DNA from: Imbricaverruca yamaguchii
Lineage: Eukaryota > Arthropoda > Thecostraca > Neoverrucidae
Direction: 5' to 3'
Assembly: GCA_034440575.1 (NCBI GenBank)
Contig: JAOTOL010001507.1
Location: 1,336,001 to 1,400,000 of the forward strand
Length of the DNA stretch: 64,000 nucleotides
In this document: positions 44,901 through 56,900 of the stretch, piece by piece
How the letters are laid out: every line of letters begins with the position of its first letter
Numbering within the stretch: position 1 is the first letter of the stretch
Notes under the pieces: model-generated
Database searches by the model: none
What the model saw: the letters and a program-made list of their open reading frames with translations, nothing else
What the model was told of the DNA's origin: nothing
Program-made: the position numbers and the translations under genes

Positions 44901-47900
44901 TACAAATGATTGGTTGGTTATGATTACAAATGATTGGTTGGTTATGATTACAAATGATTGGTTGGTTACAAATGATTGGTTGGTTACAAATGATTGGGTT
45001 TCGAAGAGCATCGACGGCGTTGGTCATACAGCGCCCGTTTTCCTAAAGTGAGTACTAGGGAATTTTGTTTTGTTTTGAGGATCAGTGCCAGTAGGTGCAC
45101 TGTGCACATCCATTCGGAATAGGCTCTCTGATTTTCGTTCGGCCTTGGACCTTTTACGCAATAGATCTTGTTCACAAATGGGGAATCATGCTACTAACAG
45201 GTGTACCTGGCGGTGTACCTGGCGGTGTGCCTGACGGTGTGCCTGGCGGTGTGCCTGGCGGTGTGCCTGGCGTGTGCCTGGCGGTGTGCCTGGCGGTGTG
45301 CCTGGCGGTGTACCTGGCGGTGTGCCTGGCGGTGTGCCTGGCGGTGTGCCTGGCGGTGTGCCTGGCGGTGTGCCTGGCGGTGTGCCTGGCGGTGTGCCTG
45401 GCGGTGTGCCTGGCGTGTACCTGGCGGTGTGCCTGGCGGTGTGCCTGGCGGTGTACCTGGCGGTGTGCCTGGCGGTGTGCCTGGCGGTGTGCCTGGCGGT
45501 ATACCTGGCGTATACCTGGCGTATATTCGGAACCGACCTTCCGGCATACAATGCTGAAGAGCTCAGTCACGACGGTATAATGAGGTAGATCGTGCCTTAA
45601 GGATTCCGGACATAACTGATGAGTGGGCGCCAGTCTCTTTTTTTGCTATCTTCACTCCATAGGCTCAGCGTCCTAAAATTACCTTGCCGTTAACTGTGTG
45701 CATGAAGGAAGAAGTTGCTTGGGAATAGTGAAAGATTGGAAGAAAATAAAAGATTGTCACTTAAGAATTAAAAAGCAGAATCCCTTACACTTCAGTCATA
45801 TCCATTTTGCATTATTTAGCAGTCATGTGCATGATGACTGCCCACACATCATGTGGTAAAATGGTAAAAACCTAGGATGAGGATGAAATAGCACAACTCC
45901 ATTAACTGTGAATTTCCAGGCCACATGGTGAATTATTTTACACTGCATAGGCTTCACCGAGACGTTGCCCGTGACTCTCATTCCACCCCGGACCAGCGCG
46001 ACCCCTGTGACCTGCACAGTGCAGGAGGGCGAGCCGGCCGCGGCCAATCGGCGGCCGCCGCTCCGCCGCGCCGGCCGGCTATTCCGGCCGCGGTGACGTC
46101 ACACTCGGAGGGGCGGGGCCGCGGCCAGCTGGCGGCCAGCCCCGGCTGACGACACCGCTGGACGGTCCCGGGCCGAGCCCCGGCCCGCGCGCGACACGGG
46201 GCGGGGACGGCAGGCATATGCTCACCAATGCAGATTGAGATACAGAAGCATCTCGTACCTAACGCTATTTCAGGTAAAGAGATCACCTATGATTCGGTCT
46301 GGTCTTCAGTGCAAGTTGCTGATAGCATGACATTCTCATCGACGTCATTAACATATGTATCGTCAAATTAGGTGTCTTCCAAAATAAAGAAAAAATATAC
46401 AGATATAAGCATATGTGCCAAACAATTAGCTTAGGGGACGGGAATGGCCGAGTGGTCAGGGCATTGTAAAATAATTGATGATGTGACCTGGAAATTCACA
46501 GTTGATAGAATTGTGCTATTTAATCCTTGTGTTAGGTTTTTACGAGTTTGCCACATTATATATCATGTCATCATGATCATCATCATGCACACGACTGCGA
46601 AATACTGCAAAATGCATCTGACTGAAGTGAGTCATTCCGCTTTTTTTAGTCCTTAAGTGGCGATCCTTTATTTTCTTCCAATCTTTCACTATTCTGAAGC
46701 AACTTCTTTCTCCATCTACACAGTTAATGGTGAATTAATTTTAGGACACTGGGTTAGGGTGTCGGGCTATGGGCACCAAAGGTGCCGGGGTCGACACCAG
46801 CGCCGCCAGGGACATTTCCCAATCCCGCGGCCCACCGGCGAAACAGCGTGGGCGGCGCAATTAGCCGTGAATGTGCATGAAGTGCGTCGTGAAGCACCCC
46901 ATAAATAAACAAACAAACAAACCGCGTGCGATACGCCGCCGGCGCCGAACCCGCCGAGGCTCGAACCCACGCGTGTGGTGCCCGGTGAAGGACAAACTTG
47001 CGTTTTGTATTTGGACGAAAGGCCCTGTTTGTTTGTTTATTGGGTGGTTCACGATGCACTTTGTGCACATTCACGGCTAGTGGCGCCGCCCACACTGTTT
47101 AGCCGGTGGCCTACGGGATTTTGAAATGGCTCTTGATTGAGCGGCCGCTGCCGTTTTCGAATTCAGTTCAGAAGTGGAAGACCTCAAATATGTTTCAGGC
47201 GGTAGTGGATGTCGGGAGAAATGTGGCAACAAGAACAAATGGAACAACAATAGCAATATAAAAATATGTCCATCTGAAGCCATGGAAATACGACAATAAC
47301 GCATTGCGGGATAGAGAATAGTCTCGTATAGGCGGCATCATTCCAGGTTAGACAAATGGTGTAGAGCAGCTTACACACCAATACACTGATAAATAATTCG
47401 TGGAACAGGTGATTGACTTCATTCGCGAACAAAATTGATCAACAGTGATCAACATTCGTGAACAAAATTATTCGTTCTACCACCTAGTGAACACTGAAGA
47501 GACATCCTTCCCAAACAAGCATCAATATAGTGTTTGTATATAGGCTTATAGTACCCATGCCTCGTTTCTAACGGCGTCATGTGTGTATCATGCATATGCT
47601 CACCATTGCAGTTTATGGTACATAAACATCTCGCATCTAACGCCACTTCAGGTAAAGATATCACCTATGATGTGGCCTGGGGTTCAGTACAAGTTTCTGA
47701 TAGCATGGCACTCTTATCGATGTCATTAGCATATGCATCCCCAAATTAGGTGTCTTCCAAAATAAACAAAAATATAGAGATATAAGCATACGGGCCAAAC
47801 AATTAGCTTCAAGGTCATAAACGACTTTCCAAACGACATCGTTTCCATGGTAATGTTCGACAGACATCTTGCTGGACTTAGTTAGACATCTCACACCTGG

Positions 47901-50900
47901 CAAAATATAAATACGCTAACGCTGCACCAACAGGTTATCCAGTCACGGGTGATCAATCAATGAACTGGACTGGATTGTGGCCTTACGACACACTCGGCAG
48001 CTGAGGCCATATGGCGTCGCCCGCCTCTCGCCCTCGCAGGAAGGGCGGGCATCGCGGGAAATTAATTTATAGAATCGGAATCAATGGAACCAATGAAATC
48101 AATCAATGGAACTGATGGAACATTAATGAATCGAATCGGCAGCCTGTTGATCCGGCGGGCAGTTTCACCGAATGTACTCAGAAATATGGTAGACACATCC
48201 TGTACGTCAGACATTATTTTATCTTACAACTAGCAACGGTGAGAGCGAGGGAACGGTCCACGCCGCACAGCGAAGCTCCCGCCAACTCCAAACGCCGCAC
48301 AATCATACGCTGAAACGAAATGAACGATGCCCAGTATTCTACGATAAAACCAAACACAGAATATTGCCGCGAGTGACCATCGTCGCGTCTCGGTGCCATT
48401 TCCACCGAACGCCCGCCTTTGTGACACTGACCAAAAGGACACACACCGAACATTATCGAGACACTGAGCCAGTGCTAAAATAATAGTTTTCGTTAGGCAT
48501 GAGATGTCGTAAGGAGTACAGTATAATGTATAATTTGCCATGGAAACCATCTCGGTTAACATAATTTATAAGTTCTTCAAGCAAAACTTTGATCCAACAG
48601 TGTACTCGTACGTGCACATTTTTTCGTTGTTTTTGTATGCCTAATTTATTTATACTATTTTCGCGATAACTATACAGAATACAAACTTTTTAATCGATAT
48701 TATATAACCACAACATAGGCAATCCTACGTGGAATTGTGTCACGTGCGTGCATCACAATCCGCAACGAGGAGGAAACCATGATACAAATCAACAACACAG
48801 TTATAAATTAAACATTAAAACTTCATAGAGACTAATCATGAAGCATGTTGTCGATACGCAGTTGGGAGGGATGCCGATTCAGTGTTCAGAGAGTAGTGGT
48901 GGTGGTGGTTGTTGGTTTTACGACACGTTGACCGTTGAGTCATGTAGCGTCACCAATCTCTCACGCCGATTGGTCGCGGGCGAAGAGTAGCGACAGGTGG
49001 GACTCGAACCCACAATATTTCGATCGTGAGACGAGTAACTTACCCCTAGGCTACTCGTCCCTGTTCAGAGATTGGTATATTCCACCCTATTCCACGAGTA
49101 ATTTACCACTGCACCGAGCCCCGGTGCCGTCGCCTCTCACTCCTTCGTGGCGCCGGCCGGCCGGCACGCCAGCCATCGCTCGCTCCCGAGCCCACCATAG
49201 TTAGTTAGTTATTGGGGTTTAGGGGCGCATCGACTGCAGAGGTCATGCAGCGCCCTCGAGCCCACCATAAAACGATCACTGATTGACGTATTATTTGGGT
49301 TACGTTGGTTGGTTGTTGGCTTCACGACACATCTACCGTTGAGTCATGCAGCGTCGCCAATCTCTCACGCCGATTGGTCGCGGGCGAAGAGTAGCGACAG
49401 GTGAGACTCGAACCACCCACAACCTTTCGATTGTGAGACGAGCAACTTACCCCTAGGCTACTCGTCCCCTTATTTGGGTTACGGACGCGTCGACTACATG
49501 GTCAGTTAGAAACACAGTGTAAAATAATTGACGATGTGACCTGGAAATTCACAGTTAATGGAATTGTGCTATTTCATCCTTGTCTTAGGTTTTTACGAGT
49601 TTGCCACATGATGTATGGGCAGTCATCATGCACACGACTGCGAAATACTGTAAAATGCATCTGACTGAAGTGAAAGTCATTCCGCTCTTGTAATCCTTAA
49701 GTGGCGATCCTTTATTTTCTTCCAATCTTTCACTATTCCGAAGCAACTTCTTTCTTCATCCACACAGTTAATGGTGAAGTATTTTTAGGACACTGTAGAA
49801 ACATGTCAGCAGTTAATGGCGAGTAGTGAAACGGAACCATACAATGTCAAGGAGTGAGCGCGAGCAGAATTGAAGAATTAATAAATGGCACAACCGGTTG
49901 GTTATTGGTTTTCCGACAACATCCACCGTTCAGTCATGTAGCGCCGCCAATCTCTCACGCCGACTGGTCGCGAGCGAAAAGTAGCGACAGGTGAGGCTCG
50001 AACCCCCTAACCTTCCGATTGTGAGACGAGCAACTTACTCTTAGACTACTCATCCCCTAAATGACAACCACCAAGGCGCATCGACCATATTGATCATATA
50101 GCTAAAACCGCCAAGGCACCGCAAGAAAATTATAGATATGCGACAACTTATATATTGCATATAAGCATCTGCGTTGGCCTTTGCTATTCGTGTTGGGGCC
50201 CTTGTGTAGCCTTCACGTGTGAGGATACACACTATGCGGTTTCACGCGTGCACTAGCGAGCAGTAATCGTCATGGCATCCCAATAGCGTGGTCAGACCAT
50301 AATAATTACGTCGATCTGAAAGCTTTTAAACCGGAGATTTGACCAATTTACTATAATGAATAAACAAAGATAGTAGGTTCAATTGCATAATACAAGTTTT
50401 TGGACTAGTCACAGCTTGTTTATGCACAAACCCTGAAAATGTACACCTACGTACGCGTCTGCGAGGTAACCTTGTTGGAAATCTGGAAGTCAGACCAAGC
50501 GAGCCTGACTTCGGAAGTTAACTCGATGACAACAGCTGTTAGTCGAATTCAGCGGTCTTCAAATTGAAAATTGTTCGATCCATATCGCCGGCCATCTTCA
50601 GCCGCAGTAAGTGATTGACCCTTTGTGGTTGCTATGACGAAGTATAATCCACTTTTCAAAAAATGACGTCATCGTTTGTGCTCAGAGTGCATCATCTAGT
50701 TAGTTATTTGAGCTTAAGGGCGCTTCGACCAAAGCATGATCATTTAGCGCCCATTGATTGCATCATCTACAGCTGGAATACATCGGACAAGCGAGCAAAC
50801 AAGCTCGTCTCCGATGCGTACATTTTGAACGTTTTGCGGTCCTTGGGGTGCTGTAGACAACTCAATCTTTGTTCTTTCTTGCGAGCATGATATTCGAAGA

Positions 50901-53900
50901 CAAGGGTCAATTGCGCACTTCCCGGTAGGGGTTATTCAGGTAGGGATACAGCAACATTAAAAAACGGAGCCTCGTATGGTGCGACACAGAGTGGACGCCA
51001 TTATAACTGTAAACGACGCCATTATAACTGTAAACGTCCCGCTTGTAAAGTGGAGAGAAATGAATATTTTCGGGAGCGTAAAGATCATCTGGAAATGATG
51101 TATTTCCATATTTATTTATAATAATTGTACCTGACAACCATAAAATAAAACGCAAAATGGAATATTCATCCGCAAGATACATACTACCACTTCATCCACA
51201 ATATTGCATATTTGCTGTTAGTACAACTGCAAATGTATGTTCAATCAGACAACTGCTACCTCCCGGCCGTGGTACCAAATGCAGCCAGATTCGCCAGTTA
51301 TGTTGTGAATCGAATGCTTTTTTTCTTCAAACAGTGCCGTAATTTGAATATGTTGGCCGAGTTCTATATTGAATTTATCATTTGAGAGTTCTGGAACATT
51401 TCATCTATAATGATAAAGTGCGTATATTTCAATCATATGCCTTTCAAACTAGACTAAGTCATCGACTTAGCATCCCGGTGCTTATTGGCCGTCGTGAGAC
51501 GGGCTGCTGTCGATTTTTCTATGGGTGGGATAACGCTACTTCTTTGAATGTATGGGTTATAAACCCCGTAACCATGGGTTGTACCCGAAATACAATACAC
51601 TTAATGAAACTGCTGCATCATTGTAAGGACGATCATTTAAACTGCATACACTGTGCAACTGCAAAGAAGAGTTCTTGATAGAAATGAGAAAAACATCCTT
51701 TTCGAATTGCAATGCCCAACACTTCTTTCCTCTTTAAACCCAAGATTCCATAACTTAACTCCAATCCTGGGTGAGAGCCGCATTAGCAGTGGGTCTCAAC
51801 TTGAAACCCAGAGGTTCTCGAGGCAGGCTCACGCACCCATCGGTGGTCTACTGATCTACTGATCGGTGGTCGTTACTGGTTTTGCTCCGCGTCGACACAG
51901 TCAAGCCACACGCCGTCGCCAATCTCTCACGCCGATCGGTCGCGGGCGAAGAGTGGCGGCAGGTGAGACCGGAACCCGTAACCTGCCCGGTTAGGAGACG
52001 AGCACTTCAGCCCCATACAACTGGTTCCCACAGTGGGCCGTTTCCACAGCCGGCGGGCGACCAGTGGCGGCAGGTGAGACCGGAGCCCACAGCCTCCCGA
52101 CAGGTGGGACTGGAGCCCACAGCCTCCCGACAGACAGGTGAGACCGGAGCCCACAGCCTCCCGACAGGTGGGACTGGAGCCCACAGCCTCCCAACAGGTG
52201 GGACTGGAGCCTACAGCCTCCCCAGCAGGTGGGACTGGAGCCCACAGCTTCCCGACAGGCAGGTAGTTCTGGAACCCCCAGCCTTCCCGGAAGGTGGGAC
52301 TGGAGCCCCCAGCCTTCCCGGCAGGTGGGACTGGAGCCCACAGCCTCCCGACAGGTGGGACTGGAGCCCACAGCCTCCCTGGCAGGTGGGACTGGAGCCC
52401 ACAGCCTCCCCGACAGAGAGGTAGGACTGGAGCCCACAGCCTCCCCAGCAGAGAAGTGGGACTGGATCCCACAGCCTCCCCGGCAGAGAGATTGGACTGG
52501 ATCCCACAGTCTCCCCGACAGAGAGATTGGACTGGATCCCACAGCCTCCCCGGCAGAAAGATTTGACTGGATCCCACAGCCGCCCCGGCAGAGATGGGAC
52601 TGGAGCCCACAGCTCCCCGGCAGATGGGACTGGATCCCACAGCCTTCCCGACAGAGAGATGGGACTGGAGTCTCCCGACAGAGAGATTGGACTGGATCCC
52701 AGCCAAGATGGGACTGGAGCCCACAGCCTCCCCGGCGAGAGATTGACTGACCACATATGCAGATGGACTGAGCCCACAGCCTCCCCGGCAGAGAGATTGG
52801 ACTGGAGCCCACAGCCTCCCGGCAGAGGTTGGCCCCCCTGGCAGAGAGATTGGACTGGACCCACAGCCTCCCCGGCAAGAGATTGGACTGGAGCCCACAG
52901 CCTCCCCGGCAGAGAGATTGGACTGGAGCCCACAGCCTCCCCGGCAGAGAGATTGGACTGGAGCCCACAGCCTCCCCGGCAGAGAGATTGGACTGGAGCC
53001 CACAGCCTCCCCGGCAGAGAGATTGGACTGGAGCCCACAGCCTCCCCGGCAGAGATGGGACTGGAGCTCACAGCCTCCCGACAGGTGGGACTGGAGCCCC
53101 CGACAGACAGGTGAGGCTGGAGCCCACAGCCCCCCCCCCCCTCAGCAGAGAGGTAGGACTGGATCGCACAGCCTCCCTGGCAGTAAAGTGGGACTGGATC
53201 CCACAGCCTCCCCAGCAGGCCGGCAGGACAGCCTCCCCGGCGGGCAGACAGGACAGCCTCCCCAGCAGGCAGGCAGGACAGCCTCCCCAGCAGGCGGGCA
53301 GGACAGCCGCCCCGCAGGCGGGCAGGACAGCCTCCCCGCAGGCGGGCAGGACAGCCTCCCCGGCAGTAAAGTGGGACTGGATCCCACAGCCTCCCCAGCA
53401 GGCGGGTAGGACTGGATCCCACAGCCTCCCCGGCGGGCCGGCGGCTCACTTGGTGGCGTTGGAGCCGGCCGTCCAGCCGATGTCGGCGGCCGCCTCGATG
53501 TCGGGCGTCACTTTGCTGAAGATGCTGCCGCAGAACTGGCGGCCGTCCAGCACGCTACTGTGCACCGTCAGGTCCTTGGCCGTGAAGCCGACGGCGATGT
53601 TGGACTTGGTCAGCTTCGACTTCTGCACGTCGAACGACAGCTGGTAGCCGGCCAGCCACCCCTGCGCGCGCCACACCCGGGTCAGGTCGGCGGCGCAGAG
53701 ACGCCACGAGTCAGGTCGGCTCCAGACGAATGTCACGGGCCAGCCCGGTCCCACAGATGCCACGGGTCAGGTCGGCCCAACACAGAGGTCACGGGTCAGC
53801 TCGGCCCCACAGAGGTCACGGGTCAGGTCGGCCCAACACAGAGGTCACGGTGTCAGCTCGGCCCCACAGAGGTCACGGTGTCAGGTCGGTCCCACACAGA

Positions 53901-56900
53901 GGTCACGGGTCAGGCCGGCCCCAGAGACGACACGGCTCAGGTCAGCCCAACACCCAGGTCACGGGTCAGGTCGGCTCAACACACCAGGTCACGGGTCAGG
54001 TCGGCCACAGAGACGACACGGGTCAGGTCGGCCCAACACAGAGATCACGTGTCAGGTCGGCTCAACACACCAGGTCACGGGTCAGGTCGGCCCAACACAC
54101 CAGGTCACGGGTCAGGTCGGCTCAACACACCAGGTCACGGGTCAGGTCGGCTCAACACACCAGGTCACGGGTCAGGTCGGCTCAACACACCAGGTCACGG
54201 TTCAGGTCGGCTCAACACACGAGGTCACGGGCAGTGTTGGATTTCCACTTCTCAGTCTTGGATTCGGAGTGTATAATTTTTTGGCTTGCCAAAGTATGGA
54301 GTGTATAATCTTGAGAGGCACTATGTTATGGGGTGTATAATTTCCCAGTTTGCCAAATTATGGGGTGTATGTTGAAGCACCAAGTAACGGAGTATATACA
54401 TTTTATATATAACGAAGTGTATAAATTTTGAAAAATGCAGTGATGTCTCCTGGAATGAAGAACAAAAACCCAGGGGCCTCGGTAGCCTAGATGGTGGAGC
54501 GTGGGACTCGAATCTCACGGCCGGCGGCATTTGCAGTCCACCCACGACCAATCGGTGTGATATAGGGTGGCGGCGCTATGCGACCTTGCGGTTGAATGCG
54601 TCGTAAAATAACCCGATAATTCTTCTTCCTCAAGAATAAAACGTCTTTAAGTAATTTGTTAGGTTCTTATCCTAGTGTCTCACAGACAACCAGATGGGGT
54701 CCACCACACATCGTCGTCTGAAGTCATCCACCACGTTACGTGAATGACTTATAAGGCAACTTCCTGAGCAATGGTAGAGAAAATGAACACAAAAGTATAC
54801 TTAATCGATGTCAACCAAGTTTATATATCAATACCTGCCACTCCTAGCATAGGTACCAACACCGCATAACTAATACAAATTCACAACATACCTCGAGAGC
54901 AGGACGTTCGTGCACCGCTGGGTCTAAAATGGGAGGGTCTAAAATGTTACTTCGGGATATGGGTTTCGGAATATATAATGGTTGAAGGAAAGTTATACTA
55001 AAACAATCCGTCTAAAATATTGTATTCTCTCCACGATGAAATTTTCTTTTTTTCAAATGAGAAAGCTGAAAGAAAAAAATATTGAAGTCAATCCTTATTA
55101 ATATTAAATGTATTTCAATGCACTTTTTAGTTCATGTCTGGAATGTTTAGTAGAAGCAAGGAATGATTTGGAAGGATGAAAAGCGACTAGACGGGCGGGC
55201 AAATTGCTGCTGTAAAACAGACTATCGTCACGGACGAGCGGAAATTAGCGTCTCATTTCGCGCCATGATTGCTATGAAATACCAAAAAATAAAAATAAGT
55301 TAGAGAAAATTGCCAAGAGAATTACAGGGAACTTTTTTCTCAATTAATAATAATCAGGACTCTGGGAAGAAATTAATCATTGGATCAGAATGAAGCTTAT
55401 AAGAGTGTAGAGAATTAGGTCAACACACGTAAATCTGAATTTGTCCGGAGTGGGGAAACCTCGCGGTCGGAGTGGCATGAATGCAACTATTCCCGCTTGT
55501 TGATGAAATTCAGAAACAATATAAGTCATGAAATCGAAAGAAGGTGAAATTTCTGGTTCTATGGGTCTTCATTTTGGAGCAAAGTGTTAGCAGGTTTTAG
55601 GAACGTTTTGGTACCATTCAGGCAATTTTCATGTGGAAAATCCTTCCGATATCTTTTATGTACATCGCTCCTGACTGCTTAATAATATAAATATGAACAG
55701 TTTTATCCATCCCAATTGATGCAGAACATATCATTCTCCAAGGAACCAAGAAGAAATGCATTATCCATGGCTTTTCGTGGCAATGGTTCAAATAGCTCCG
55801 GCCGGAGTGGGAGATGGAGAGCGGTGAACTCATTGAATCCAAGAACGCGGTCGGGCTGGTGAAGGTGAATTCCTATATTTGGTTAGCGGAGCGTAGTGGT
55901 TTTTTTATTCAACGAAGGATTTTCTTTAAAGTTTTTCGCTGCCATCTGGAAGGAATTGACTGCGTGTTTGGCTCGAGGTATTAGAGGTTGTATTATCTGA
56001 CTATGTAGGTACCTACCTACTTACCTATATCAAGTATCTTCGCGGTAATTCGAGTTATTGATTTGGATAAACCAAAGCTGTAAGCTTGTGTTGTGTGACG
56101 GGAAATCTTCAGATAATACAAGGAGCAGGACATGATAATATTAATTGCTGCGATGTTTTGCCGACAAGCGTAGAAATGAACAAAACTAATTGCTTTGCTT
56201 TTGTCTGGAAAATTTTGTTTTCACTTCAAAATTTTGTTTTCACTTTCACTTTAATTTTGAAGCGTGAATGTTTTTCTTTCAAAATGGGGGCTGGGCCTCT
56301 TTAGTGCACATTGACTGCAGATATTATAGATATGCATGCATTCAAGCATTATTTGTGCTTTCATGAAATGTTCAGGAATTATTAGGTGCATCCTGTCCAT
56401 ATTCTCCATTGAATACCATTATACTCTTAACATTTCTGGTCTGACTTTCTGAATGGACAAATTTGCAGTTTAAGGTGATTTGATTTCTTTAAATTTATTT
56501 TTTGTGCAATGATTATGAATATGTTCATAATGTAGGTACTTACATGATGTGACTGCACATTTTTTTGGCAAGTGCAGTTGGGTAGCAAAATGACACCAAA
56601 AAAGTGGCTCAGGTTTGGTTGGGAAATATACCATGAAATGTGATGTTATAAATGAAGAAAAAGCTGCAGCCTAACTGGATGCAAGGAAATCTTTTTTTAA
56701 TACAATTTTTTATAAGCAATTATTTCAAAGTATTAAAATGAATTAAGAAATGAAAAGTAAATGGCCTATGCTAACTAAACAGACTATGCTAGCCCGAGTG
56801 TTTTTTAAAATACAAAAACTTTTTTATATTCCTGAATGATTCCGAAAGGAATTTGATGAATGGATGACTTACAAAAAAAAATAATATAGCATAATTTAGC

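Noticed and set aside
45095..45580. Elastin-like GVPG protein
   Set aside because: A 12-bp minisatellite with frame changes in the array and no signal peptide or flanking gene structure.
51866..53445. Open frames on both strands of the VDAC-side minisatellite (up to 412 codons)
   Set aside because: Units of variable length with no codon constraint. They are explained by the SINE-derived repeat.
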